Assembly: GCF_039532215.1 (NCBI RefSeq)
Contig: NZ_BAAARN010000001.1
Coordinates: 1,037,029-1,101,028 of the forward strand
DNA: 64,000 nucleotides
DNA from: Pedococcus aerophilus
Lineage (GTDB): Bacteria; Actinomycetota; Actinomycetes; Actinomycetales; Dermatophilaceae
Reading direction: 5' to 3'
Shown piece after piece: positions 17,328 through 28,152 of the stretch. Position numbers and translations under genes: made by a program. Each line of letters opens with the position of its first letter. Position 1 is the stretch's first letter. Below the pieces are notes generated by a model, which was not told where the DNA came from, ran no database searches, and was given only the letters and a program-made list of their open reading frames with translations.

Positions 17328-17858
17328 TCACTGCTGGTGCAGACGGGCCACGAGGGCGTCCCGCACCCGGTCGGTCACGAGGCCGGTGACGTCGCCGCCG
17401 TAGCGGGCCACCTCCTTGACCAGCGAGCTGGAGACGTGGCCGAAGGCCGGGTCCCCGGGCAGGAACACCGTCTCGACACCGCTGAGGTGACGGTTCATCA
17501 GCGCCATCGGGAGCTCGTAGGCGAAGTCGACGTCGCTGCGCAGGCCCTTGACCACGACCTGCGCGCCCACCGCGGCGCACACGTCGACGAGCAGCTGGCC
17601 GCCGAAGACCTCCACGCGGACGCCGGGCAGCCCGCCGAGGGCGTCCTCGATGAGCTCGCGACGCTCGTCAGGGGTGAAGACGCCCTGCTTGGCAGGGTTG
17701 TGCAGCACCGCGACGACGACCTCGTCGTGCAGCGCCGCGGCGCGCCGGATGACGTCGACGTGGCCCAGGGTCACCGGGTCGTAGGAGCCGGGACAGACCG
17801 CCCGTCGCAGGGCTCCGGTGGCCGGGGTGGGCGCAGGGCCGGGCGCGGGGCTGGTCAC
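17328..17858 (-). CDS. coaD: Phosphopantetheine adenylyltransferase
   Basis: CoaD adenylates 4'-phosphopantetheine to dephospho-CoA. The product has 176 residues from GTG 17858; an N-terminal Pro/Ala-rich stretch of about 17 residues precedes the core, so the true start may be later. Motifs: V-C-P-G-S-Y-D-P-V-T-L-G-H-V-D (T/HxGH nucleotide-binding motif), R-S-D-V-D-F-A-Y-E and the C-terminal H-V-S-S-S-L-V-K-E. Usually adjacent to rsmD and recG; here a hemerythrin and a HesB-like gene lie between it and rsmD. Confidence 0.96.
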   Translation of the reverse strand: MTSPAPGPAPTPATGALRRAVCPGSYDPVTLGHVDVIRRAAALHDEVVVAVLHNPAKQGVFTPDERRELIEDALGGLPGVRVEVFGGQLLVDVCAAVGAQVVVKGLRSDVDFAYELPMALMNRHLSGVETVFLPGDPAFGHVSSSLVKEVARYGGDVTGLVTDRVRDALVARLHQQ

Positions 17859-17918
17859 AGCGGAACGCTAGCAGCGCCGGCCCCGCACCCACCGGTCACG
17901 CGCAGCCCTCGACGACGC

Positions 17919-18473
17919 TCACTCGTCCTCGTCGTCAGCCGGGAGGAGCCCATCCTTGTGGGCCTTGGCCACGATCTCGCGCACGTTGGTGAGCGAGCCG
18001 GCGCCCTCGTCGAGCAGGCGGTTGCGCTCGGCCGTCCACTTCGCGCCGAGGTCTTCGCGGACCTCCTGCGACACCTCGGTGCGCGCGGGGTTGAGGATGG
18101 TCTGCTCCTCCTCGCCGATGTGGTGGTTCAGCGCGGTGGCGAGGTCCTCGACGGCGTCGTCGAACTTCTGGGTGTCGGTGCCCTTGCACTCCAAGAGGGC
18201 GAGCAGCGCCTCGTTGCCCTCGGCGTGCTCCTCCTCGCCGTGCTCGGCCTCGTGGTCGGTGATGGCGTCCTTGCGCTGGAGGTTGGGGTAGACCTTCGAC
18301 TCCTCGGCCTCGCCGTGGGCGATGAGGACCGCGGACAGGGCGGCGCGGGCCGCCTCGCGGTCGGCCGTGGCGTCGCGCAGGTCGCGCAGCAGGGCTTCGA
18401 ACAGGCGGTGGTCCTCGAGGATGAGCTCGACGACGTCACCGGAGGTGGGGCGGGGGATCTCGTAGTCCGTCAT
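17919..18473 (-). CDS. Hemerythrin HHE-domain protein
   Basis: 184 codons from ATG 18473. Two helical repeats carry the metal-binding histidines and acids: L-E-D-H-R-L-F-E, L-I-A-H-G-E-A-E-E, a very acidic H-E-A-E-H-G-E-E-E-H segment and L-N-H-H-I-G-E-E-E. This is the pattern of the HHE cation-binding domain, a non-haem di-iron site used for oxygen, nitric oxide or peroxide sensing and iron handling. It stands divergent from a HesB-like gene with a 160-bp shared promoter region. The pairing hints at an iron or oxidative-stress role. Confidence 0.85.
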   Translation of the reverse strand: MTDYEIPRPTSGDVVELILEDHRLFEALLRDLRDATADREAARAALSAVLIAHGEAEESKVYPNLQRKDAITDHEAEHGEEEHAEGNEALLALLECKGTDTQKFDDAVEDLATALNHHIGEEEQTILNPARTEVSQEVREDLGAKWTAERNRLLDEGAGSLTNVREIVAKAHKDGLLPADDEDE

Positions 18474-18633
18474 GGCTCCAGCCTTCCTCACCTGCGACGA
18501 CTCCACACCTCCGGGACGGCCCCGCGAACCGGTCCCACCCACCGGACGCCCGGTTTGAGACCTTTGCGTGCCTGCGAGACGGTGGAGACGTCCTGACCTC
18601 ATGGGCCGAACTCCACCGACAGAGAGGGAGCAC

Positions 18634-18930
18634 ATGCTCACCCTGACCGAGAACGCCAGCACGATCGTCAAGACCCTGGTCGACCAGACGGAGGTCGGCG
18701 ACGACGCCGGTCTGCGCTTCAGCCAGGAGGACCCGGCCGCGGGAGCCCTCACCGTGACCACCTCGGAGCAGCCCGTCCCCGGCGACGCCGTCGTCGAGAG
18801 CGACGGCGCGAAGGTCTTCCTCGACGAGACCGCGGCGGTCGCGCTCGCCGACCAGGTCCTCGACGCGAACGTCGACCAGTCCGGTGCGGTGCAGTTCAGC
18901 ATCATCCCCTCGGCGGCACCGACCGCCTGA
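18634..18930 (+). CDS. HesB/IscA-like fold protein without the cysteine ligands
   Basis: 98 codons from ATG 18634 (M-L-T-L-T-E-N-A), with a purine-rich AGAGAGGGAG just upstream. The pattern resembles A-type Fe-S carriers: a first helix A-S-T-I-V-K-T-L-V-D-Q, a strand G-L-R-F-S, then V-F-L-D-E-T-A-A-V-A-L-A-D-Q-V-L-D. The three conserved cysteines that bind the cluster in IscA are absent; the protein has no cysteine at all. It therefore cannot carry a cluster in the known way. It is divergent from the hemerythrin gene and ends in a strong hairpin. Confidence 0.7.
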   Translation: MLTLTENASTIVKTLVDQTEVGDDAGLRFSQEDPAAGALTVTTSEQPVPGDAVVESDGAKVFLDETAAVALADQVLDANVDQSGAVQFSIIPSAAPTA

Positions 18931-18944
18931 GGCACCTGCACGGC

Positions 18945-18982
18945 ACGAGGGCCCGGAACCAGCTCGGTTCCCGGGCCCTCGT
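18945..18982. terminator. Bidirectional hairpin between HesB-like gene and rsmD
   Basis: Arms ACGAGGGCCCGGAACC and GGTTCCCGGGCCCTCGT pair with one bulged G around a 5-nt loop. It follows the HesB-like stop by 15 bp and the convergent rsmD stop by 45 bp. Confidence 0.8.
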
Positions 18983-19026
18983 CGCGTCCGCACCGGCCCT
19001 CACGCACGCGCGGGACGCCATACGGC

Positions 19027-19602
19027 TCAGGCGATCTCGTCCGGCACCCGGGGGCCGGCGAACCAGATCTTCGTCTCCCCGTAGCGCCGCTCCCCCTCCG
19101 GCTCCCAGTCCGCGGGCCACCGCGGCTCGGGCGTCCGCGACGAGCGCTCGACGACGACGAGCGCATCGTCGGTGAGCCACTGCTGCTCGGCCAGCAGGAC
19201 CAGGTCGGCGGCGAGCTCGTCCTCGGTGAGGGCGTACGGCGGGTCGCTGAACACCAGGGAGCACGGCGCCGCCGGTGGGGTCGCGAGCACCCTGGCCACC
19301 GTGGACTGCCGGACCACCGCGCCGGGTATGCCGATCGCCTCGGCGTTCGCGCGCGTCACCTTCGCGGCGGCCTTGTCCGACTCCACGAGCAGGACCGAGG
19401 ACGCGCCCCGGCTCAACGCCTCCAGCCCGAGGGCGCCCGAGCCGGCGTAGAGGTCGAGGACCCGCGCGCCGGCGAGCACCTCGAGGTGCTCGAGCCGGGA
19501 GAACAGCGCCTCGCGCACCCGGTCGCTCGTGGGGCGGGTGCCCGCACCGGGAGGCGTGGCCAGTCGTAGTCCGCCGGCCCGGCCGCTGATGATCCGCGTC
19601 AC
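19027..19602 (-). CDS. rsmD: 16S rRNA (guanine966-N2)-methyltransferase RsmD
   Basis: The product has 191 residues from GTG 19602 (V-T-R-I-I-S-G-R-A-G-G-L-R-L), the usual size. SAM-binding motif I is V-L-D-L-Y-A-G-S-G-A-L-G-L-E-A-L and the catalytic motif is F-S-D-P-P-Y. RsmD modifies G966 of 16S rRNA during 30S assembly. A 55-bp gap separates it from the hydrolase gene upstream. The frame remains open further upstream through that gene, but the family's start clearly fits GTG 19602. Confidence 0.95.
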   Translation of the reverse strand: MTRIISGRAGGLRLATPPGAGTRPTSDRVREALFSRLEHLEVLAGARVLDLYAGSGALGLEALSRGASSVLLVESDKAAAKVTRANAEAIGIPGAVVRQSTVARVLATPPAAPCSLVFSDPPYALTEDELAADLVLLAEQQWLTDDALVVVERSSRTPEPRWPADWEPEGERRYGETKIWFAGPRVPDEIA

Positions 19603-19657
19603 GGCAGGACCGTAACAGCGCGACGTGGTCCGGCTCCTGCACGTGCCGCGTCGGAAC

Positions 19658-20434
19658 TCAGGGCTGGTGGACCGCCGGGTCGTCGCGCAGGACGTCGAGC
19701 AGCAGCGCGAGCACGGCGTCGGGGCGCTCCAGCGACGGCAGGTGGCCGGCCCAGTCGAGCACGACCGACTCGGCGCCCGGGATCTCCCGGGCCAGCACCT
19801 CGGCGACCTGCGTGAACAGGTCGAGGTCCAGGGCGCCCGAGACCACCACGGTGTCCACCGCGATCGCGGAGAGGTCCACGTCCACGCGCCGCGGCGACGG
19901 CGGCGGGTCCTGCTCGTCGGCCGCGATCTGCACCTCGAACGCATGGCGTTGCATCTCGACGAGGTGGTCGCGGGTGGCCGCCCTCGCGTCCGGCCCCAGG
20001 AACGTGCGCACGTTGAGCTCGGTCGCCCCCTCGACGTCACCAGCCTCGAGGAGCCGGTCCTCCTCGGCGCCGAACGCCCGGACGTCCGCGGTCGGCTCCA
20101 CCCCTCGGTATGCCGCGCAGAGGAGCACGAGGGACGACACCCTCCCGGGGTGCAGGGTCGCCAGCTCGAGCGCCACCCTGCCTCCGAAGCTCGACCCGAC
20201 CACCGCGGCGGACTCGATGCCCAGGTGGTCGAGCAGCGCGTCGAGGTCGTCGGCATCGGCGTACTCGCCGGGCGGGAGCGGCGTCTGGCCGAACCCGCGG
20301 AAGTCGGGCCGCACCACCGTGAAGCTGTGGCCGAGCGCGGGGACGAGGTCGTCCCACATGCGGCGGTCCGCGACCCCCGAGTGGAGGAGCAGGACCGCCG
20401 GGCCGGAGCCCGAGACGTCGTGGGAGAGCAGCAT
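19658..20434 (-). CDS. Alpha/beta hydrolase
   Basis: 258 codons from ATG 20434. Features: oxyanion region L-L-L-H-S-G-V-A-D, P-D-F-R-G-F-G, nucleophile elbow V-V-G-S-S-F-G-G-R, acid probably in V-V-S-G-A-L-D-L-D, and catalytic His in W-A-G-H-L-P-S-L-E. The complete triad and the cap-like segment around residues 125-175 put it with 3-oxoadipate enol-lactonase or haloperoxidase-like hydrolases, but the substrate cannot be read from sequence. It lies between recG and rsmD in the same direction. Confidence 0.85.
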   Translation of the reverse strand: MLLSHDVSGSGPAVLLLHSGVADRRMWDDLVPALGHSFTVVRPDFRGFGQTPLPPGEYADADDLDALLDHLGIESAAVVGSSFGGRVALELATLHPGRVSSLVLLCAAYRGVEPTADVRAFGAEEDRLLEAGDVEGATELNVRTFLGPDARAATRDHLVEMQRHAFEVQIAADEQDPPPSPRRVDVDLSAIAVDTVVVSGALDLDLFTQVAEVLAREIPGAESVVLDWAGHLPSLERPDAVLALLLDVLRDDPAVHQP

Positions 20435-20478
20435 CTCGCCACCCTAGGGGCCGGGGCCGCGCCGTGGCTCCCGGGTTT

Positions 20479-22770
<2,292 letters not shown>

Positions 22771-22772
22771 GC

Positions 22773-24461
22773 CTACTCGACTCCCAGCAGCAGGGGGTAG
22801 TGCGGCTGGCCACCGTCGATGACGGTGACCTCCACGTCGCGGTGACCACGCTCGATACGGGCTCCGAGCTCCTCGACGAGGCCGTCGGGGGCGCCCTCCC
22901 CACCGATGACCGTGACCAGCTCTCCGCCGCTGGACAGGAGGCGGTGGACGACGTCGAGGGCCACCTCCGCGATGTCGTGGCCGACGATGACCACGTCGCC
23001 ACCGACGGCGCCGAGGACGTCACCCGCCTCGCACGGACCGGCGCTGGTCAGGGCCTGCTTGCTCGCGAGCGCGACCGCGCCGTGTCGGGTGGCCGCCGCC
23101 GCGTGGCTCATCTCGGCAGCGTTGCGGGACGCCGAGGCGTGCTCGTCGAAGACCGCGAACGCCGCGAGCCCCTGCACCGCCGTCCGCGAGCGCACGAGGT
23201 GGACGTCGAGGCCCTCCTGCTCGGCGGCGCTCGCTGCTGCGCGGGCGGCCATCTCGGTGTCGCGGTCGTTGGGCAGGACGATGACGGACAGGGCGTGCGA
23301 GGCACGGATGGCGTCGAGCAGCTGGCCGGCCGAGGCGCGGTTGCCGGGGCCGCTGGTCACGACGACGGCCCCGGCCCCTTCGAACACCTCGGCCAGACCC
23401 GGCCCGGCCGCGCAGGCGACCACGGCCACGCCGGTGGCGGGCTGGCGGTGGGCGACCTGGTCGGCGAAGTGCGTGACGCGGACGCGGTAGGGCCGCCCGG
23501 CATCGAGCCCGGCCTCGATGGCGGCACCGACGTCGTCGACGTGCACGTGGACGTTCCAGAGGTCGGGTCCGCCGACGACGAGGAGGGAGTCGCCGAGCCC
23601 GTCGAGGACCTCGCGCAGGGTCGCCGCCCGTTCCTCGTCGCTGTCGCGGAGCAGGTACATCACCTCGTACGCCGGCCCGCCGGGCGTCCCGTCGTGACCG
23701 CTCGTGGGGGCTCCGCCGGTGCGCCCCATGGGCTCGACCGGGCCGCCCTGGCGGCTCCACTCCTCGCGCCGACGCATGGACGGGTCCTCGGCGAACGGCT
23801 CCATCCGCTCCCCGACGTGGGCCCCGTCCTGGTGCACCACGCGCGCGAGCGCCTCGAGCAGCAGCAGGTATCCAGCCGCGCCGGCGTCGACGACCCCGGC
23901 GCGTTCCAGCGCGGCCAGCTGGCCGGTGGTCGCCCGGAGCGCCTCGGTCGCCGCGTCGAGGGCGGCCTCCGCGACGGCGGCCAGTCCCTCGTCGACCCGT
24001 GCCGCGCCGGCCTCCGCCGCAGCCCTGGCGACCGTGAGGATGGTGCCCTCCTCCGGCCGGGTGACGCTGGCGTACGCCCGGGCGCTGGCCCGGGCCAGTC
24101 CGTCGGCGATGACCTCGGCACCGGCCTGCGGCTGCCCGCTCTCGGCGATCGCCTCGGCGAAACCGCGCACCAGCTGGCTGAGGATGACGCCGGAGTTGCC
24201 CCGGGCCGTGAGCAGCATGGAGCGCGACAGCGACGAGCACTCCTGCTCCAGGGTGGCCGTGCCGAGGATGCCGGCCTTCTCGTGCTCGGCCCGCACCGAG
24301 TCCAGGGCGGCGTCGAGGGTGAGGTAGAGGTTGGTGCCCGTGTCACCGTCCGGGACGGGGAAGACGTTGAGCGCGTCGATCTCCGCACGACGGGCCGCGA
24401 AGGCCATCCGCGTGAGCACGGCCCACCGCCGCGCATCGACGGCGGACAGGGCTTCGAGCAC
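22773..24461 (-). CDS. DAK2-domain protein (YloV/FakA-like putative kinase)
   Basis: 562 codons from GTG 24461. The N-terminal DhaL/DAK2 domain shows the nucleotide/Mg site N-V-F-P-V-P-D-G-D-T-G-T-N and G-N-S-G-V-I-L-S-Q-L, and V-V-D-A-G-A-A-G-Y. A linker with M-E-P-F follows, then a long C-terminal part with Y-x-V-x-Y-L-L-R and a receptor-like end. This is the architecture of fatty acid kinase FakA, which phosphorylates FakB-bound fatty acids, but no fakB (DegV) gene is in the window. Position next to recG and divergent from rpmB is conserved in Actinobacteria and Firmicutes. Confidence 0.85.
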   Translation of the reverse strand: MLEALSAVDARRWAVLTRMAFAARRAEIDALNVFPVPDGDTGTNLYLTLDAALDSVRAEHEKAGILGTATLEQECSSLSRSMLLTARGNSGVILSQLVRGFAEAIAESGQPQAGAEVIADGLARASARAYASVTRPEEGTILTVARAAAEAGAARVDEGLAAVAEAALDAATEALRATTGQLAALERAGVVDAGAAGYLLLLEALARVVHQDGAHVGERMEPFAEDPSMRRREEWSRQGGPVEPMGRTGGAPTSGHDGTPGGPAYEVMYLLRDSDEERAATLREVLDGLGDSLLVVGGPDLWNVHVHVDDVGAAIEAGLDAGRPYRVRVTHFADQVAHRQPATGVAVVACAAGPGLAEVFEGAGAVVVTSGPGNRASAGQLLDAIRASHALSVIVLPNDRDTEMAARAAASAAEQEGLDVHLVRSRTAVQGLAAFAVFDEHASASRNAAEMSHAAAATRHGAVALASKQALTSAGPCEAGDVLGAVGGDVVIVGHDIAEVALDVVHRLLSSGGELVTVIGGEGAPDGLVEELGARIERGHRDVEVTVIDGGQPHYPLLLGVE

Positions 24462-24626
24462 GGTGGCAGGCTAGTGCCCAGCACCGTCCGGAGCCTCGTT
24501 TTGGTCGCAGCACCTGTCCTCGGCTACTCTTGACCGGTTCCCGTGGTCCTTCGTGGTGCTTCATTGCGCCCGCTTCCGGCCCGGGACATTCCAAGTCTTG
24601 TCACCATCGAATTTCAGGAGAACCCC

Positions 24627-24821
24627 GTGGCTGCCAACTGCGACGTCTGCGGCAAGGGACCGAGCTTCGGTCACAACATCTCGCACTCGCACCGCCGCAC
24701 CAAGCGTCGCTGGAACCCCAACATCCAGCGCGTCAAGGCTCTGGTGGGCGACGCGGGCGTGACCCCGAAGCGTCTCAATGTCTGCACCTCGTGCCTCAAG
24801 GCCGGCAAGGTCAAGCGCTGA
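24627..24821 (+). CDS. rpmB: 50S ribosomal protein L28, zinc-binding type
   Basis: 64 codons from GTG 24627 with CAGGAG 6 nt upstream. Cysteines C-D-V-C-G-K-G and [10 protein letters not shown] form the zinc site of the C-plus form. The core [14 protein letters not shown] is typical. It is divergent from the DAK2 gene and followed by a clear hairpin. Confidence 0.97.
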   Translation: MAANCDVCGKGPSFGHNISHSHRRTKRRWNPNIQRVKALVGDAGVTPKRLNVCTSCLKAGKVKR

Positions 24822-24842
24822 CCCTGCCCGACCGGTACTGAT

Positions 24843-24879
24843 CGAAGCCGACCCTCCCCTTGCGGGACGGTCGGCTTCG
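24843..24879 (+). terminator. Terminator hairpin after rpmB
   Basis: Arms CGAAGCCGACC (24843-24853) and its exact complement (24869-24879), starting 21 bp after the rpmB stop. The convergent thiL gene ends at 24917, so it may serve both. Confidence 0.8.
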
Positions 24880-24916
24880 TCGTTCCCGGCGGGCGTCGAG
24901 CCCGGGTCGATGTCCC

Positions 24917-25891
24917 TCAACCAGCGAAGTGGTCCCAGCCGCGGGGCTGTTGGGCCACCCCGTCGAGGGTGACGCCCTCGCCCTCCTCCACCCGACCGAG
25001 GGGCCGCCACCCGGGTGGCAGGGTCCCAAGGGTCCCGACGAAGGTGGCGAGCAGGCTGTGCTCCTCCCCGCCGGCCAGGACGGACTCGAGCGCCGCGTCG
25101 CCGACGGCTTCGCGCAGCACCACGAGATCGGGCTCCAGCAGCGCCGAGTCGAGCGCGAGCCGCACCCCGCTCGCGGCAGCGATCCGCGAACCGTCGCGCA
25201 GCAGCCCGTCGGACACGTCGAGCATCGCCGTCGCTCCCCCGTCCGCCGCTGCGGCTCCGGCCACCACGTCGACCACCGGCCGCAGGTGGTGCGCCACGCA
25301 GGCACCTCGCGCCCCGTCGGTCTCGCCACGGGCCCCGGCTTCCTGCTGGAGCAGCAGGAGCCCGGCCGCCGAGCGACCCAGCGTCCCGTGCACCGCGACC
25401 GTGTCGCCCGGGCGGGCGCCGCTGCGCAGGACCGCGGCGCGTCCCCGGAGGTCGCCGAGCGCCGTGATCGAGACCATCACGGTGCCGCTGGGCGCCGACG
25501 AGAGGTCGCCACCGGCGACCGCCACCCCGGCGTCGGTGGCCAGGTCACCGAGGGTCCGCGCGAACTCGACCGCCCAGTCGGCGGGCGTCGCAGGGTCGGC
25601 CACGAGGGTGACCACGAGCGAGGTGGGGGTCGCCCCCATGGCGGCGACGTCGGCGACGTTCTGCGTGAACACCTTGGTCGCCACGTCCGCGGCGGTCGAC
25701 CACTCGTCCAGCCAGTCGCGGCCGCGCACCATGGCGTCGGTCGTCACGACCACGGAGCCGCCGGAGACCAGCACCGCCGCGTCGTCGCCCGGTCCCACCA
25801 GCACGCCCTCGCGAGCGGGGAAGAACGGGAAGATCTCGGCGAGCAGCGACGCCTCCGAGACCTGCGCCAGCGTACGACCGGCCGTGACCAT
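24917..25891 (-). CDS. thiL: Thiamine-monophosphate kinase
   Basis: ThiL phosphorylates thiamine monophosphate to the active diphosphate. The product has 324 residues from ATG 25891, with GGAGG 8 nt upstream. Motifs: G-P-G-D-D-A-A-V-L, T-T-D-A-M-V-R-G-R-D-W, A-A-M-G-A-T-P-T-S-L, A-G-G-D-L-S-S and D-V-S-D-G-L. These give the PurM-like ATP and Mg sites. The gene diverges from the Lrp-like regulator gene across 185 bp; the same order with rpmB is found in Streptomyces. Confidence 0.94.
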   Translation of the reverse strand: MVTAGRTLAQVSEASLLAEIFPFFPAREGVLVGPGDDAAVLVSGGSVVVTTDAMVRGRDWLDEWSTAADVATKVFTQNVADVAAMGATPTSLVVTLVADPATPADWAVEFARTLGDLATDAGVAVAGGDLSSAPSGTVMVSITALGDLRGRAAVLRSGARPGDTVAVHGTLGRSAAGLLLLQQEAGARGETDGARGACVAHHLRPVVDVVAGAAAADGGATAMLDVSDGLLRDGSRIAAASGVRLALDSALLEPDLVVLREAVGDAALESVLAGGEEHSLLATFVGTLGTLPPGWRPLGRVEEGEGVTLDGVAQQPRGWDHFAG

Positions 25892-26076
25892 GACTTGACC
25901 TCCTCGTGACAGCCCGGGGAAGACGGCCGGGACACCGGCACGGTAGCGTCTGCCCTGGCCGTGGCGCTTCGCCACGGTCTGGTTCTCTCGGGACGCCGAT
26001 GTCCCGGCCAACCGGACAGGCCATGTCGTCCCCGACGGCATGACGTGTTCCATCTTCGACAGAAGTGAGGCGCTCA

Positions 26077-26313
26077 GTGGTGGTCCAGGCCTACATCCTG
26101 ATCCAGACCGAAGTCGGCAAGGCGGCGACCGTCGCAGAAGCCATCGCCGGTATCGCCGGTGTGGTCCTGGCCGAGGACGTCACCGGTCCCTACGACGTGA
26201 TCGCGCGCGTCGAGGCCAACACCGTGGACGAGCTGGGCAAGCTCGTCATCGCCAAGATCCAGGACGTCCCGGGCATCACCCGGACCCTGACGTGCACCGT
26301 CGTCCACGTCTGA
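26077..26313 (+). CDS. Stand-alone Lrp/AsnC ligand-binding (RAM) domain protein
   Basis: 78 codons from GTG 26077 with GTGAGG 6 nt upstream. The whole protein is one RAM domain (A-Y-I-L-I-Q-T-E-V-G-K-A, G-P-Y-D-V-I-A-R-V-E-A-N-T, P-G-I-T-R-T-L-T-C) and lacks the helix-turn-helix found in Lrp. Such proteins form the Lrp-type ring and bind amino acids or partner with full-length regulators. The gene is 8 bp upstream of the DUF3515 gene and divergent from thiL, an order kept in other actinobacteria. Confidence 0.9.
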   Translation: MVVQAYILIQTEVGKAATVAEAIAGIAGVVLAEDVTGPYDVIARVEANTVDELGKLVIAKIQDVPGITRTLTCTVVHV

Positions 26314-26320
26314 CCTGACC

Positions 26321-26800
26321 GTGCACCGCGCCGCCCGTCGGCGCCTGATCGTCGCCGCCGCCGGCCTCCTCGTCCTCGGGGTGGCCGGCGGTGTGCTGTA
26401 TGCCGTGCAGTCGCCCGAGGGGATCGCTGCACCCGCCCACGTGGCCGCGTGCGAGTCCCCCATGAGCCAGCTGCCCCGCAGCGTCGGCGGGCAGCCGTCC
26501 ACCGAGGCCACCGTCGCCGAGGGCACCGACCCCCGTGACGTGCGCCAGTGGGGCGACCCCGCCATCATCGCCACCTGCGGCTGGCCCGCCCTCGGTCCCA
26601 CGACGGACCAGTGCCTCGACGTCGACGGCGTCGACTGGGTCGCCGCCCCGCTCACCGACGGCACCCGCTTCACCACGTTCGGCCGCGACCCCGCAATCGA
26701 GGTCCTCGTGCCCAGGGCCTACGACCCCGCCCCACTGCTGCTCCCCGCCTTCGGCGCCGCCGCCAAGGCCCTCCCGAGCAACAACCGCACCTGCAGCTAG
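26321..26800 (+). CDS. DUF3515 membrane-anchored protein
   Basis: 159 codons from GTG 26321. An N-terminal membrane helix (L-I-V-A-A-A-G-L-L-V-L-G-V-A-G-G-V-L) precedes an extracytoplasmic domain with the family's C-E-S-P, A-T-C-G-W-P-A-L-G-P-T-T-D-Q-C and D-W-V-A-A-P-L pattern. Three of the cysteines could form disulphides outside. Function is unknown. The family belongs to the conserved thiL - rpmB - ddl region of actinobacteria. It lies 7 bp after the RAM-domain gene, so the two probably share a transcript. Confidence 0.85.
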   Translation: MHRAARRRLIVAAAGLLVLGVAGGVLYAVQSPEGIAAPAHVAACESPMSQLPRSVGGQPSTEATVAEGTDPRDVRQWGDPAIIATCGWPALGPTTDQCLDVDGVDWVAAPLTDGTRFTTFGRDPAIEVLVPRAYDPAPLLLPAFGAAAKALPSNNRTCS

Positions 26801-26932
26801 CCCTCGCCGTCGCTCACTGAGCGCCAACCGTCACCTCGGCCGCGCCATACCGACAGTTCCTGCTCACTGAGCCCACGAGCCGAGCGGAGTGCCCCCTGCC
26901 CACCCCGCGGCAGAGGGACGGTCAGCCCGCGA

Positions 26933-28078
26933 CTACCGGAGGCCGACGGGGCGGGTCAGGGCGAGCTGGAGGAGCTCGTCGATCAGCTCGGGGTAGCTGA
27001 GCCCGGTCGCCTGCCACATCTGCGGGTACATCGAGTGCGGCGTGAACCCGGGCATCGTGTTGATCTCGTTGACCACGACGTCACCTGACTCGGTGTAGAA
27101 GCAGTCGACCCGCGCCAGCCCCTCGCAGCCCAGCGCCTCGAAGGCCTCGCGGGCCAGCCGCTGGACCTCCTCGGCGATCGCGTCGGGGACGTTGGCGGGG
27201 CAGGACAGGACGGCACCGTCGTCGAGGTACTTGGCCTCGAAGTCGTAGAACTCGTGCCCACCGCCGGCGGTCACCTCGATCTCACCGACGTGCGAGACGC
27301 GCGGGGCGTCGGTGCCGCGGCCCTGCAGGACGGCGCACTCGATCTCGCGGCCGACGATCCCCTGCTCCACGACGACCTTGAGGTCGTGGGTGCGCGCCTC
27401 CTCGATCGCGGCCTCGAGGGCCTCGGGGTGCGAGACCTTGGAGATGCCCATGCTCGACCCGGCCCGGGCCGGCTTGACGAACACGGGGTAGGTCAGCGCG
27501 GCCACGGCATCCATCGCCGCCGCCTTGTCGCGCTGCCACTGGGCGTTGGTGATGACGACGTACGGACCGACCGGCAGCCCGGCCCCCGCGAAGAGCACCT
27601 TCATGTGGTGCTTGTCCATGCCGGCGGCGGACGCGAAGACCCCCGAGCCGACGTAGCGGATGTCGGCCATCTCGAGCATGCCCTGGATGGTGCCGTCCTC
27701 ACCGAACGGCCCGTGCAGCAACGGCAGCACGACATCGACCTCACCCAGGTCGCGCGGCACCTCGCTCGGCTCGAGGCTCACGAGGGTGCGGTCGGTGGTG
27801 GCCAGCGGGACGACCACACCGGCGCCCTCGGACGAGACCTCCGGCGTGCGGTCGGCCGTCAGCTCGAGCCGCTGCGGGTCACCGTCGGTGAGCACCCAGT
27901 GCCCGTCGCGCGAGATGCCGATGGGGACGATGTCGTAGGCGTCGCGGTCGATCGCGCGCATGACACCGGCCGCGGTCGCGCAGGACACCGCGTGCTCCGA
28001 GGAGCGCCCGCCGAAGACGATGGCGACGCGGGGCTTCCGGGCGGGCGTGCGGGGGGCTGCGGGCTGGTCCGTGGTCAT
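26933..28078 (-). CDS. ddl: D-alanine--D-alanine ligase
   Basis: Ddl joins two D-Ala for peptidoglycan precursors. The product has 381 residues from ATG 28078. ATP-grasp features: V-A-I-V-F-G-G-R-S-S-E-H near the N-terminus, L-L-H-G-P-F-G-E-D-G-T, F-V-K-P-A-R-A-G-S-S-M-G-I, and the C-terminal V-N-E-I-N-T-M-P-G-F-T-P-H-S-M. The M-P-G-F-T-P-H-S-M-Y-P end is that of D-Ala-D-Ala rather than D-Ala-D-Lac ligases, which also argues against a vancomycin-resistance role. It is divergent from a PLP enzyme gene and lies near gpsA, as in Streptomyces. Confidence 0.95.
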   Translation of the reverse strand: MTTDQPAAPRTPARKPRVAIVFGGRSSEHAVSCATAAGVMRAIDRDAYDIVPIGISRDGHWVLTDGDPQRLELTADRTPEVSSEGAGVVVPLATTDRTLVSLEPSEVPRDLGEVDVVLPLLHGPFGEDGTIQGMLEMADIRYVGSGVFASAAGMDKHHMKVLFAGAGLPVGPYVVITNAQWQRDKAAAMDAVAALTYPVFVKPARAGSSMGISKVSHPEALEAAIEEARTHDLKVVVEQGIVGREIECAVLQGRGTDAPRVSHVGEIEVTAGGGHEFYDFEAKYLDDGAVLSCPANVPDAIAEEVQRLAREAFEALGCEGLARVDCFYTESGDVVVNEINTMPGFTPHSMYPQMWQATGLSYPELIDELLQLALTRPVGLR

Positions 28079-28152
28079 CGCGGACGAGCGTATCCCGCTC
28101 ACCGGGCGGGCACGCAGCACGGCTCGCGGGCGACGCCGCCTACGCTGACGGG

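Noticed and set aside
26801-26932. Two TCACTGAGC direct repeats as an attachment site
   Set aside because: Only 9 bp long, no integrase or tRNA end nearby.
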